From Candidatus Omnitrophota bacterium (GTDB lineage: Bacteria; Omnitrophota; Gorgyraeia; Gygaellales; Profunditerraquicolaceae): a DNA stretch of 14,622 nt. The position numbers were made by a program, and so were the translations under genes. Within the stretch, counting starts at the first letter, position 1, and each line of letters opens with the position of its first letter. Shown in pieces: positions 1-7,957 of this stretch. Below the pieces are notes generated by a model. It was not told the origin of the DNA and did not search any database. It saw only the letters and a list, made by a program, of their open reading frames with translations. The stretch is from positions 1-14,622 of the forward strand of contig JALOBQ010000015.1 of NCBI GenBank assembly GCA_023228185.1, given 5' to 3'.

Positions 1-22
1 CTACACGCCGCTCTTCCGATCT
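1..22. other. Illumina adapter remnant at contig end
   Basis: The first 22 bases match the 3' end of the TruSeq universal adapter, which ends in GACGCTCTTCCGATCT, with a single mismatch (C for A at position 8). The genomic sequence, an mreB reading frame, begins immediately afterwards at 23. This is untrimmed sequencing adapter carried into the assembly and not biological sequence. Confidence 0.95.
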
Positions 23-23
23 A

Positions 24-149
24 GGGTTACCCGTGCATATTGCCGACGATCCGGTGACTGCCGTGGTTAACGGCACCGGAGAGGTTTTAAGCGAAATTCA
101 CTACTTAAAGAAAGTTACTGTTTCCGTGAAAACCGAAACGCGTAATTAA
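24..149 (+). CDS. mreB: MreB, rod-shape actin homologue (3' end only)
   Basis: The frame from 24 to the TAA at 147-149 encodes the last 42 residues of MreB. It begins GLPVHIADDPVTAVVNGTG, which is the highly conserved C-terminal subdomain segment of the family, and ends KTETRN. Base 23 fits the third base of the Thr codon that normally precedes GLPV. MreB forms membrane-bound actin-like filaments that direct the elongasome. The 5' part is missing because the contig starts here; the adapter abuts the frame, so this is an assembly edge and not a pseudogene. The next gene, mreC, starts 23 bp downstream, the usual order. Confidence 0.93.
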   Translation, partial: GLPVHIADDPVTAVVNGTGEVLSEIHYLKKVTVSVKTETRN

Positions 150-172
150 TTTCCAATACCAACCTTCCGAAT

Positions 173-946
173 GTGTTTAAAGTATCCAAAAGAAACTTAA
201 AATATGTTTTTGCCGCGGCCGCTTTAATCTTTTTAATCCCCTATCTAATATCCTTATTTAGTTCTCCGATACAAAAAATTGTTCAACCGCCTTTAAGCAT
301 TTTTACCCTTTTACAGCGTGAGGTAAGAGGCTTATTTTTTTACCACCGTAATTATCTGGAAAACGAGCGCCTGCGCAATGAAAACTATTCATTGCGGATC
401 AAGTTTTCGGAATTCAAAGAACTTTATCAGGAAAACTCGCGCTTGAAAAAACTTTTATCCTTTAAACAGAAATCCGTTTATAAATTGATTGCCGTAAGGG
501 TAATTGCCCGGGCTCCGGATAACTGGTCTTTTGCTTTGCTTGTTGACAAGGGCAGGCGTAACGGTATTAATAAAGGGATGGTAGTAATCAATTACCGTGG
601 ATTAGTCGGTAAGGTCGCCGAAGTTTCCGATGACACAAGCAAAATTGTTTTAATTAATGACCCGAGCCTGGGAATATCCGGGATAGTCCAACGGTCGCGC
701 CAGGAAGGCCTGGTTAACGGCACTTTGGGAAGCAACTTGATTATGCGTTATTTGCCTGAAGATGCCGATGTGCTTATCGGTGATACAGTAGTTACTTCGG
801 AATTAAGTAAAAGTTATCCTAAAGGTTTGATCATCGGTAGCGTGGTCAATTTGGGGAAAGAATTTTCCGGGCTCAGCCGTTACGCGGTGATCAGGCCGGC
901 GGCACAACTTTCTAATCTCGAAGAATTACTGGTGATCGCGCCATGA
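173..946 (+). CDS. mreC: MreC, rod-shape-determining scaffold protein
   Basis: This 257-aa protein has the MreC layout: a short cytoplasmic N-terminus, one membrane segment (about residues 11-29), a charged coiled coil (about 55-95) and the periplasmic beta-barrel domain from about 100 on. The segment NKGMVVINYRGLVGKV and the following DPS region are typical of the family. MreC links cytoplasmic MreB to MreD, RodA and PBP2 and activates cell-wall synthesis. The start is GTG at 173, overlapping an out-of-frame ATG at 171 that would give only 9 codons. No in-frame ATG occurs before about residue 137 and no clear Shine-Dalgarno is visible, so the exact start is uncertain. The stop overlaps the mreD start by 4 bp, suggesting translational coupling. 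Confidence 0.95.
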   Translation: MFKVSKRNLKYVFAAAALIFLIPYLISLFSSPIQKIVQPPLSIFTLLQREVRGLFFYHRNYLENERLRNENYSLRIKFSEFKELYQENSRLKKLLSFKQKSVYKLIAVRVIARAPDNWSFALLVDKGRRNGINKGMVVINYRGLVGKVAEVSDDTSKIVLINDPSLGISGIVQRSRQEGLVNGTLGSNLIMRYLPEDADVLIGDTVVTSELSKSYPKGLIIGSVVNLGKEFSGLSRYAVIRPAAQLSNLEELLVIAP

Positions 947-1413
947 AAAAATGGCTTTTTGGGCTGTTGATCATTTGTTTAGGCGTGTTGCAATTAAGCC
1001 CGATTGGGATCTTAAATTTCTTTAACTTAAAACCCGACCTGTTGTTAATTGCCTGCCTTGCTTCTGTTTTTTTCTTCAGGTTTAAATACGCATTTTTGAT
1101 CAGTATTTTCTGCGGCTTGTTTAAGGATGCTTTTCTTGTTTACCCCGCAACTTTAAATACTATATCTTTTGCTGCCTGGAGTTATATTATCTTCAGGGTG
1201 GCGAAAGAAATATCAACCGACAATATCCTGGTCAAAGTGGGTTTGGTTTTTCTGGTCGCATTACTACAGAATATTATTATGGCGGTATTAAGCAGTTATT
1301 ACGGGGTAATTTCGTTAGGCATTTATCTGCGCGTGATAATCTTCGCTTCAATATACACCGCGTTTGTTTCACCCTTAATCTTTATTTTAAGTAAAAAAAT
1401 TCTGGACCGTTAA
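943..1413 (+). CDS. mreD: MreD, rod-shape-determining membrane protein
   Basis: This 156-aa, very hydrophobic protein has several predicted membrane helices. It carries the family's early KPDLLLI motif (residues 29-35) and a DAFLVYP segment after the second or third helix. Its length is normal for MreD. It acts in the inner membrane with MreC as part of the elongasome scaffold. The ATG overlaps the mreC stop (ATGA, 943-946), and mrdA begins 2 bp after its TAA. MreD is poorly conserved, so the call rests on membrane topology, the KPDLLL motif and its place between mreC and mrdA. Confidence 0.9.
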   Translation: MKKWLFGLLIICLGVLQLSPIGILNFFNLKPDLLLIACLASVFFFRFKYAFLISIFCGLFKDAFLVYPATLNTISFAAWSYIIFRVAKEISTDNILVKVGLVFLVALLQNIIMAVLSSYYGVISLGIYLRVIIFASIYTAFVSPLIFILSKKILDR

Positions 1414-1415
1414 CT

Positions 1416-3131
1416 ATGGATAGGCATAAACTGCTGGGAATTTTGATTATTTTGATGTTTGTCGGCCTAGGCTTGGGTTTGTTTAACTTAAATGTTATTC
1501 AGGGCAGAAAATATAAAAAGTTAAGCAATTCCAATTGCATCCGCCTGATCCCGCAGTTTGGCTGCCGGGGAAATATTTTAGACAGGCAGGGGGAGCTGAT
1601 CGTGGGAAATAAAATTTCCTATGATGTTTTGATCCTGCCGCAGGATTTGTCCAGTTTAGGCAGGGTGCTGGGGATAGTCGCGCAGGTCTTGGGAGTTAAT
1701 CAGGAAAAACTTTGGAAAGCTTTTAAAAGCGGTTATCTTTGTTCGAGTATGCCGGTTACAATCGCCAGTAACATTGACGTTAAAGAGGCGATTCTTTTAG
1801 GCGAATACAAAGTTAACGAGCCGAGCATTATTATACAATCAAAACCACTCAGGGATTATCCTTATTCAACATTAGCGTCTCATTTAATCGGTTATTTAAA
1901 TGAAATTGACCGTTGGCGACTGACTAAGTTGGAAGATTACGGCTATAAAACAAAAGATATCGTGGGTTTTGGCGGAGTGGAAGAAAAATATGATTATTAT
2001 CTGCGCCAGGAAGAAGGCGGATTGTCGGTGGAAGTCAACCACCAGGGTAATTTCACGCGCGTATTAGGTTTTGAGCTTCCGAAAAACGGAAAAGATATCC
2101 AATTGACTATTGACTTGGCAGTTCAGAAGAGTGCCGAGAGTTATCTTAACGGAAAAAAAGGGTGCGTGATCATTATGGACCCGAATAACGGCGAGATCAT
2201 CGCTTTAGCCAGTTTTCCTAATTTTGACCCGGGTGTTTTTATCCGGCGCTCAACCAACCGTATCGCTGAGTTATTCAACAGCCAGCAGGCTCCAATGATT
2301 AACCGCGCGATCAGCGCGGCATATCCTCCGGCGAGCGTGTTTAAAGTAATTGTCGCTGCCGCGGGATTAGAATTAAAAAAAATAAACACTTGGGACACTA
2401 TTGTTTGCCCGGGCTATCTTTATGTAGGCAAAAGAAAGTTTTCCTGTTGGGAGACGCATGGCAGACAGGGCTTAAAAGAAGCGCTCGCTCATTCTTGCGA
2501 CACGTTTTTCTATCATGCCGGATTAGCAACAGGAGCGCAGAATATTTATAACTATGCTTTAAAATTCGGTATGGCTAAACCCTCAAATTTTGAACTTGCT
2601 TATGAAGTAGGTGGTTTCATTCCTTCGCCAATATGGCGCAAGCTTAACCGGTTCCAAAACTGGTATGATGGGGATACCGCTAATTTAAGTATCGGCCAGG
2701 GTGATTGTTTAGTTACGCCGATGCAGTTAGTTAATATGATGGCTGTTTTTGCCAACGGAGGTTATTTATGCACGCCTTACGTGGTAAAATCCATCGGTGG
2801 TTTTGATGTTTCGGCTCATAAACGCAGATTGATTAACTTGCGTTTAAAGAAAAATACTTTAAACCAGATCAGACAGGGTTTACGTGAAGTTGTAAGCGAC
2901 CCCCAGGGCACGGGAAGTGTGCTTGCTTCTTTGAGTGTGCCTGTCGCCGGAAAAACTGGCACTGCCCAGGTTACCCGCGGCCAGACACACGCCTGGTTTG
3001 TAGGTTTTTTTCCATTTGAGAAACCGCAATATGTAATTTGCGTTTTTCTGGAAAACGGCGGGCCGGGGCACGCGGCAAGCGTAATTGCTAAACAGGTGAT
3101 TGAATCAATGATTGCTCAGGAGGCTAAATGA
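1416..3131 (+). CDS. mrdA: PBP2 (MrdA), elongasome peptidoglycan transpeptidase
   Basis: This 571-aa class B penicillin-binding protein has one N-terminal membrane anchor (about residues 7-25). The non-penicillin-binding domain begins with RGNILDRQG (51-59) and contains GFGGVEEKYDYYLR (184-197). The transpeptidase domain has all catalytic motifs: SVFK with nucleophile Ser307 and Lys310, SCD at 360-362 (the SxN position, Asp as in many PBP2s) and KTG at 513-515. It also has the typical SIGQGDCLVTPMQL (425-438). It cross-links peptidoglycan strands during lateral growth with RodA as its glycosyltransferase partner. It is somewhat shorter than E. coli PBP2 (633 aa). The start lies 2 bp after the mreD stop with no strong ribosome site, suggesting coupling. 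Confidence 0.96.
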   Translation: MDRHKLLGILIILMFVGLGLGLFNLNVIQGRKYKKLSNSNCIRLIPQFGCRGNILDRQGELIVGNKISYDVLILPQDLSSLGRVLGIVAQVLGVNQEKLWKAFKSGYLCSSMPVTIASNIDVKEAILLGEYKVNEPSIIIQSKPLRDYPYSTLASHLIGYLNEIDRWRLTKLEDYGYKTKDIVGFGGVEEKYDYYLRQEEGGLSVEVNHQGNFTRVLGFELPKNGKDIQLTIDLAVQKSAESYLNGKKGCVIIMDPNNGEIIALASFPNFDPGVFIRRSTNRIAELFNSQQAPMINRAISAAYPPASVFKVIVAAAGLELKKINTWDTIVCPGYLYVGKRKFSCWETHGRQGLKEALAHSCDTFFYHAGLATGAQNIYNYALKFGMAKPSNFELAYEVGGFIPSPIWRKLNRFQNWYDGDTANLSIGQGDCLVTPMQLVNMMAVFANGGYLCTPYVVKSIGGFDVSAHKRRLINLRLKKNTLNQIRQGLREVVSDPQGTGSVLASLSVPVAGKTGTAQVTRGQTHAWFVGFFPFEKPQYVICVFLENGGPGHAASVIAKQVIESMIAQEAK

Positions 3132-4231
3132 GGAATTCGTTTTTATTCATTTTGATAGTAGCCTTATTGATCGCGATCATCGGCGTATTTTCTATTTACA
3201 GCAGTACTTCTCAGAAAATCGGCCAGCCCTGGGAAGATATTTACAAACGCCAGTTGCTTTGGATTGCTGTGGGGCTGATCGCTTATTTCTTGTTTGCCGG
3301 CTTTAATTACCGGCGTTTATGGGACGCGACGTATTTCTTTTATACCGTTTGCGTGGGTTTTTTGGCGTTGGTATCTCTTTTGGGCATTGTCCGTCTGGGC
3401 GCTCAGCGCTGGATCAAACTGGGAGGGTTTAATTTTCAGCCTTCGGAGTTCGCAAAGCTTGCGGTAATTTTATTTTTGGCGCGTTATTTCAGCCGTAAAT
3501 CCGTGGAAGATATTTCTTTGCTTTCCGGAAAATTCGGAGTATTCCGCGGCCTGGTTTTGCCTTTTATTTTCGTGGCTTTGCCGATGTTATTGATTATTGA
3601 GCAGCCGGATTTAGGTAGCGGGCTGATCATCCTTCTGGTTTTTGTTTTCCTGCTTTATCTGACCCAAGTGCGTTTAAAATATATTTTTACTTTAGTTACT
3701 TTGCTGATTATACCTTTGCCGTTTGCCTGGCATTTTCTACGCGATTATCAGAAACAGCGCCTGTTGGTATTTGTTAATCCGAATATTGATCCGCTGGGCG
3801 CTGGGTATACGATCATTCAATCCAAGATTGCCATTGGTTCGGGAGGATTTTTCGGCAAAGGCTGGCTTTCCGGAACGCAAAGCCAACTGCGTTTTTTACC
3901 GGAATCGCACACGGATTTTATTTTCGCGACTTTTGCCGAGGAGTGGGGATTTTTCGGCAGCAGCGTGTTGATCTTTCTTTATTATTTAATTATCCGGCAG
4001 GGTTTTATTATTGCCGAAAGGACGAGCGACGCTTTCGGCAAGTTGCTTGCTTACGGGATCACGTTATTATTAACTTTGCAGGTATGCATTAATATTTCCA
4101 TGAATATGGGGCTGGCTCCTGTAGTGGGTTTGCCTTTGCCGCTTTTAAGTTACGGCGGCTCAAGCATATTGGTAACTTTCATCTCGCTGGGAATATTAGC
4201 TAATATTGATAGAACCCGGGCGGTATTCTAA
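3128..4231 (+). CDS. rodA: RodA, SEDS peptidoglycan glycosyltransferase
   Basis: This 367-aa polytopic membrane protein belongs to the SEDS (shape, elongation, division, sporulation) family. Signature segments are FNFQPSEFAKL (101-111), EQPDLGSG (158-165), SHTDFIFATFAEEWGF (260-275) and the C-terminal PLPLLSYGGSS (336-346). Asp263 in the HTDF motif matches the essential Asp of studied RodA proteins. RodA polymerises lipid II into glycan strands and pairs with PBP2, encoded directly upstream with a 4-bp overlap (ATGA). A strong AGGAGG at 3118-3123, inside the end of mrdA, supports this start, though with a short 4-nt spacing. RodA rather than FtsW is favoured by the mre operon context. Confidence 0.96.
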   Translation: MRNSFLFILIVALLIAIIGVFSIYSSTSQKIGQPWEDIYKRQLLWIAVGLIAYFLFAGFNYRRLWDATYFFYTVCVGFLALVSLLGIVRLGAQRWIKLGGFNFQPSEFAKLAVILFLARYFSRKSVEDISLLSGKFGVFRGLVLPFIFVALPMLLIIEQPDLGSGLIILLVFVFLLYLTQVRLKYIFTLVTLLIIPLPFAWHFLRDYQKQRLLVFVNPNIDPLGAGYTIIQSKIAIGSGGFFGKGWLSGTQSQLRFLPESHTDFIFATFAEEWGFFGSSVLIFLYYLIIRQGFIIAERTSDAFGKLLAYGITLLLTLQVCINISMNMGLAPVVGLPLPLLSYGGSSILVTFISLGILANIDRTRAVF

Positions 4232-5989
4232 ATGAATTTAAACGAAGAGATTTTATTGAAAGTGCACCGGCCTTCTCAGTATATCGGGGGAGAATGGAAT
4301 GTTGCCAAACGCGATTTCGCGTCAAGTTCTTTGCGCGTGGCTTTAGGTTTTGCCGATCTCTATGAAGTAGGCATGAGTAATTTAGGCTTGCGTATCATTT
4401 ACGGTATTTTGAATAACATTCCGGGGGTTTGTTGCGAAAGATTTTTTGCTCCTGAAGCGGATATGCAGGCATTGTTACGGGAATCAAAAGCGCGTTTGTT
4501 TTCCCTTGAGTCCTGCAAGGATTTGGTAGAATTCGACCTGGTCGGATTTTCTCTCGGCTCTGAACTGAATTATACCAATGTTCTCAGTATGCTTGAGCTT
4601 GCCGGTATACCGCTTGAGGCAGAAAACCGGACAGCTGAATACCCGTTGGTAATTGGCGGCGGCCCAAGCGCGCTAAATCCCGAACCTTTACATGAGTTTT
4701 TTGACCTTTTCATTATTGGTGAAGCGGAGGAGGCGATCGTTGAATTAGTTGACGCCTACAGCGGACTAAAGGATGATTTTAAATCTGCAAAAATTACCAA
4801 AGAAGAACTTTTCTTACAACTTTGCCGTATTCCTGGAGTTTACGCGCCAAGTTTGTATCAAGCTGTTTATGACGACAAAGGTTTATTTTTAAAATTAAAA
4901 CCCAAATATCCGGAAGTTCCCCGAATCATCCGCAAACGTTTTGTAAAAGACCTTTCCAATACTTATTTTCCCGTTGATTGGCTGGTGCCTTATTCGCAGA
5001 CAATCCACGATCGTTTTACGATCGAGATAATGCGCGGCTGTCCTAATCATTGCCGCTTTTGCCAGGCAAGGAACCAGTATTTTCCTCTTAGGTTCAAAAA
5101 TAGCCAGAAGGTCATAGAACTTGCCCAAGAAGCATATAAGAAAACCGGTTATGAAGAATTTTCTTTGTCCGGATTATCGGTAAGCGATTATCCTGACCTG
5201 GATAAACTTGTTTCCTGTTTAAGCGATATTTTTAAAGACAGAAGCGTGGGTTTATCTTTGCCTTCATTGAAAGCTAAAACGGTATTGGGGAATATTTCCG
5301 GGGTAATCGCGAAAACTAAAAAAACCGGGCTGACTTTTGCCCCGGAAGCAGGCACGGAAAAGATGCGCCAGCGTATTGCCAAGGATTTTTCCGAGGATGA
5401 GTTTTTCCGCGCCATTGAAGAAGCATACCGGGCAGGTTACCAGCACTTAAAACTTTATTTTCTTATCGGGTTGCCTAACGAAGAAAATGAGGATTTAGAC
5501 GGAATTATTGATTTTTGCCGGCGCGCTTCAGAATTAAAACGTAAAGTTACTCAGGGAGCCGCTTTGATCAACGTCAGTGTTAATGGTTTGATTCCCAAAC
5601 CGCATACACCGCTGCAGTGGCTTGCGATGCAAAGCATGGAAGCTTTAAAAGAAAAGGAAGATTATTTAAGAATTCGTAACCGCAATAAAAGATTGCGTTT
5701 CAGTTTTCATAACCGCAGGATGGGTTATCTGGAAGGCGTATTAAGCCGCGGTGACCGGAAACTTAGCGCCGTAATCAAACGGGCTTATCAAAATGGCGCT
5801 AGGTTTGACGCTTGGAGCGATCATTTTTCATTGGAGATTTGGCTTGAGGCGTTTAAACAGGAAAATATAAATCCGGATATTTATTTGCGCCAAATGGCCA
5901 CGCATCAAAGCCTGCCTTGGGATTTTATTGATTTAGGAATTGACAAAAAGGCAATGGTCGAGGAATTCAATAAATCTGTTGCCAGATAA
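4232..5989 (+). CDS. B12-binding-type radical SAM protein (TIGR03960-like)
   Basis: This 585-aa protein starts at the base after the rodA TAA. The N-terminal part (about 1-235) has a B12-binding-like Rossmann region, with DLYEVGMSNLGLRIIYGIL (42-60) and IGGGPSALNPEP (141-152), and an IIGEAEEAI stretch. The radical SAM core follows, with the 4Fe-4S motif C-x3-C-x2-C at Cys270, Cys274 and Cys277 (IMRGCPNHCRFCQ). The DLYEVGMSNLGL signature is what I associate with the family annotated TIGR03960, often encoded near cell-wall or RNase G/ribosomal protein L21 genes. Its reaction is unknown to me. Many relatives carry, or are followed by, a DUF2344 domain; it is not present in this protein, and the next gene is unrelated. 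Confidence 0.88.
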   Translation: MNLNEEILLKVHRPSQYIGGEWNVAKRDFASSSLRVALGFADLYEVGMSNLGLRIIYGILNNIPGVCCERFFAPEADMQALLRESKARLFSLESCKDLVEFDLVGFSLGSELNYTNVLSMLELAGIPLEAENRTAEYPLVIGGGPSALNPEPLHEFFDLFIIGEAEEAIVELVDAYSGLKDDFKSAKITKEELFLQLCRIPGVYAPSLYQAVYDDKGLFLKLKPKYPEVPRIIRKRFVKDLSNTYFPVDWLVPYSQTIHDRFTIEIMRGCPNHCRFCQARNQYFPLRFKNSQKVIELAQEAYKKTGYEEFSLSGLSVSDYPDLDKLVSCLSDIFKDRSVGLSLPSLKAKTVLGNISGVIAKTKKTGLTFAPEAGTEKMRQRIAKDFSEDEFFRAIEEAYRAGYQHLKLYFLIGLPNEENEDLDGIIDFCRRASELKRKVTQGAALINVSVNGLIPKPHTPLQWLAMQSMEALKEKEDYLRIRNRNKRLRFSFHNRRMGYLEGVLSRGDRKLSAVIKRAYQNGARFDAWSDHFSLEIWLEAFKQENINPDIYLRQMATHQSLPWDFIDLGIDKKAMVEEFNKSVAR

Positions 5990-6007
5990 GAGGTTAAGAT
6001 GTATAAT
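5979..6007 (+). promoter_or_regulatory. Sigma70-like promoter for the c-di-GMP/pilus motor operon
   Basis: TTGCCA at 5979-5984 (5 of 6 to TTGACA) is followed after exactly 17 bp by a perfect TATAAT at 6002-6007. The -35 box lies in the last codons of the radical SAM gene. Transcription would start near 6014, leaving a leader of about 59 nt before the ATG at 6073. This separates the elongasome operon from the downstream genes. Confidence 0.65.
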
Positions 6008-6042
6008 TTTATGATCAATCGTCGACTTTTGCTAAATTATAC
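6001..6042. repeat. Perfect 9-bp inverted repeat overlapping the -10 box
   Basis: GTATAATTT (6001-6009) and AAATTATAC (6034-6042) are exact reverse complements separated by 24 nt. The left arm contains the -10 hexamer and the right arm lies in the leader. The pair could be an operator or an RNA hairpin in the leader. It lacks a G/C-rich stem and a T-run, so it is not a terminator. Confidence 0.55.
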
Positions 6043-6059
6043 TTAAACAATTTGATTCC

Positions 6060-6065
6060 GGAGGG
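6060..6065 (+). promoter_or_regulatory. Shine-Dalgarno that fixes the start at 6073
   Basis: GGAGGG at 6060-6065 sits 7 nt upstream of the ATG at 6073. A longer frame from TTG at 6052 would place this ribosome site inside the coding region, so the ATG is preferred. Confidence 0.85.
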
Positions 6066-6072
6066 AGCAAAA

Positions 6073-7494
6073 ATGGCCAGTAAAAAGGATAGGTTATCCT
6101 TAAACTCGCGTAGCCTTAAACAAAAGCTCGTTATCGCTTTTGAACTGATGTCTATTCTGCCATTGTTGGTTTGTGTCTATCTGGTCTCGACTTTTATTCT
6201 TCCCAAATTCGGAATGAGGCTGGATATCGTTGCCTCGATTTTTACCAGTATTTTAGTTGCCGTGGTTGGTTTTTTAGTGATCAAAGAAGTTTTTGACCGT
6301 TTAACTTCTATGGCTAATGATGCCAAAAAGATCGCCGCCGGCGACATTTCCCTTAAACTTTCCATAGATCATGATGATGAGGTTAGTGATTTAAGCGTCG
6401 TGGTTAACCAGCTTACCCAGCGTATCCGCGGTAATATGGAAGAGTTGAAGAATTACAGCGTAAAAACCAACGCGATCAATTTAGAGATCCAGAGGAGAGT
6501 GATCGTGCTTTCCAACCTGATGCAAATCGGCACTTTGATTTCTAATGGCGCCCAATTCGACGATATCTTAAAAATTTGTGTGGAAAAAGCGCGGCTTTTA
6601 GCTAATTCTGAATCCGCTTTTCTGCTTTTTCGTGATGACGATAAAAATTGTTTTTTTGTTAAAGCTGTTGATGGAGCTAATGCCGAATATTTATCCACGT
6701 TAGTCATTAATCAGAGCGATAAAATTTATTTGAATGCGCTGAACGTGAATGAATCCATGATTTTAGATAATCAGAATTATCTTAGTGATGATTGTGCCGT
6801 TGATTTTTTTGATAAATTTCATTTGAAGAATGCTCTGACGATGCCGGTATTCTTAAAAGGCAAAATTAAGGCAGTGCTGGGAATCGGCAATACGCGCGAG
6901 TCCTTTGAATATACCAAAGACGATATTGAGTTATTGGATATTTTTTCAAAACAAATCGCGATTGCCATTGAAAATGATATTTTAAGCCATAGAGTGGCAA
7001 AATTAGAGGTTAAAGACGCGCTCACCGGCTTGTTTAACGGTGTTTTTATCCGTAACCGTTTGCAGGAAGAAATCAAGCGCGCGATCGCTTACCAGCGCCC
7101 ATGCGCGTTCATCATTTTTGATATTGATAATTTTAAAACATATTACCAGGATTTCGGCCAAATTATCGCCGAGAGCGTGATAAAAAATCTCGCTAATTTA
7201 ATTGTTAATTCGCTTGATGATGTCGCCCGCGTAGGCAGGATCGGCGATGATGAATTCGCCGTAATTCTGCCGGAGTATAATAAGCGCCAGGCAAATGAAG
7301 CCGCTGAAATGATCCGTAAAAAAATCGAATCCATTTATGGTGATGGCCAGAGCAAGGCCAGGAAGATTACTGTCAGCGCAGGCGTATCGGAAAATCCTTT
7401 AGACGGTATAGAAGCCGAACAGCTCATAACAAAAGCCAGGGAATTATTAAATAATGCCAAAAGGTTAGGTAGAAACCGGGTAGTTGCTTTTTAA
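6073..7494 (+). CDS. Membrane HAMP-GAF-GGDEF protein with degenerate cyclase site
   Basis: This 473-aa protein (start at 6073) has two membrane helices (about 18-42 and 51-71) joined by a very short loop, so it has no periplasmic sensor domain. A HAMP linker follows (about 72-125, with IAAGD and DDEVSDL), then a GAF domain (about 150-305) and a GGDEF domain (about 310-473). GGDEF domains make c-di-GMP from GTP. Here the signature reads GDDEF (391-395), the second Gly being replaced by Asp. The substrate-binding segment after DIDNFK has YQ where Asn-Asp is usual. The fold looks intact, but cyclase activity is doubtful. It may be a GTP or c-di-GMP sensor or scaffold. It leads an operon of c-di-GMP-related motor genes; the next start is 13 bp downstream. 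Confidence 0.88.
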   Translation: MASKKDRLSLNSRSLKQKLVIAFELMSILPLLVCVYLVSTFILPKFGMRLDIVASIFTSILVAVVGFLVIKEVFDRLTSMANDAKKIAAGDISLKLSIDHDDEVSDLSVVVNQLTQRIRGNMEELKNYSVKTNAINLEIQRRVIVLSNLMQIGTLISNGAQFDDILKICVEKARLLANSESAFLLFRDDDKNCFFVKAVDGANAEYLSTLVINQSDKIYLNALNVNESMILDNQNYLSDDCAVDFFDKFHLKNALTMPVFLKGKIKAVLGIGNTRESFEYTKDDIELLDIFSKQIAIAIENDILSHRVAKLEVKDALTGLFNGVFIRNRLQEEIKRAIAYQRPCAFIIFDIDNFKTYYQDFGQIIAESVIKNLANLIVNSLDDVARVGRIGDDEFAVILPEYNKRQANEAAEMIRKKIESIYGDGQSKARKITVSAGVSENPLDGIEAEQLITKARELLNNAKRLGRNRVVAF

Positions 7495-7507
7495 CAAGGG
7501 GTCTTAA

Positions 7508-7957
7508 ATGGCAGTAAGAAGAGTGATCAATAAACAATTAGGCGAGTTGCTTCTGGAAAGGGGGATCATCAGCCAGATCCAGTTGGATCAGGCTTTGGAG
7601 ATCCAGCATTCCAAAGGCGGTTTGATTGGCGAGATCCTCGTGGAATTAGGTTTTGCCAAGGAGGAAGATATCGCTCAGTCATTGACCGCCCAATACGGTT
7701 TTCCTTATTTACCTTTAAATAACTATGAGGTTAACCCTGAGATCACCGGTATTATTCCCGGCCGCGTTGCCCGGCAATACCTGCTTGTTCCGATTGATAA
7801 AATCGGTAATAATCTTACTTTAGCGATGTCTAATCCTTTGAATGTTCCGGCGATCGAAGACGTGGAATTACTTTCCGGATGTAGCGTGCAGACTTTTGTT
7901 TCTACCTCTTCGGATATTAAAAAGGCGATCGAGAGGTATTATAAGGATAAAGAATAG
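7508..7957 (+). CDS. Free-standing MshEN domain protein (GspE N-terminal domain-like)
   Basis: This 149-aa protein consists only of the N-terminal domain found in MshE/GspE/PilB ATPases, with no Walker motifs. Two tandem repeats of the MshEN type are visible: residues 10-33 (QLGELLLERGIISQIQLDQA and on to Gln33) and 39-62 (LIGEILVELGFAKEEDIAQS and on to Gln62). The rest resembles the domain's second half (IDKIGNNLTLAMSNPLN, 96-112). MshEN domains bind c-di-GMP. The Gly and end-Gln positions are kept, but the Arg that usually opens each repeat is Gln10 and Leu39, so binding is uncertain. AAGGGG at 7496-7501 serves as ribosome site. It may be a c-di-GMP receptor or adaptor for the ATPases encoded next. 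Confidence 0.85.
   Translation: MAVRRVINKQLGELLLERGIISQIQLDQALEIQHSKGGLIGEILVELGFAKEEDIAQSLTAQYGFPYLPLNNYEVNPEITGIIPGRVARQYLLVPIDKIGNNLTLAMSNPLNVPAIEDVELLSGCSVQTFVSTSSDIKKAIERYYKDKE

Noticed and set aside
171..200. ATG at 171 as the mreC start
   Set aside because: It is out of frame with MreC and stops after 9 codons; the GTG at 173 opens the MreC frame.
6001..6042. Terminator of the elongasome operon
   Set aside because: The stem is A/T-rich with a 24-nt loop and no following T-run.
6052..6072. Upstream TTG start for the HAMP-GAF-GGDEF gene
   Set aside because: GGAGGG at 6060-6065 is an ideal ribosome site for the ATG at 6073 and would fall inside the coding sequence if TTG were used.
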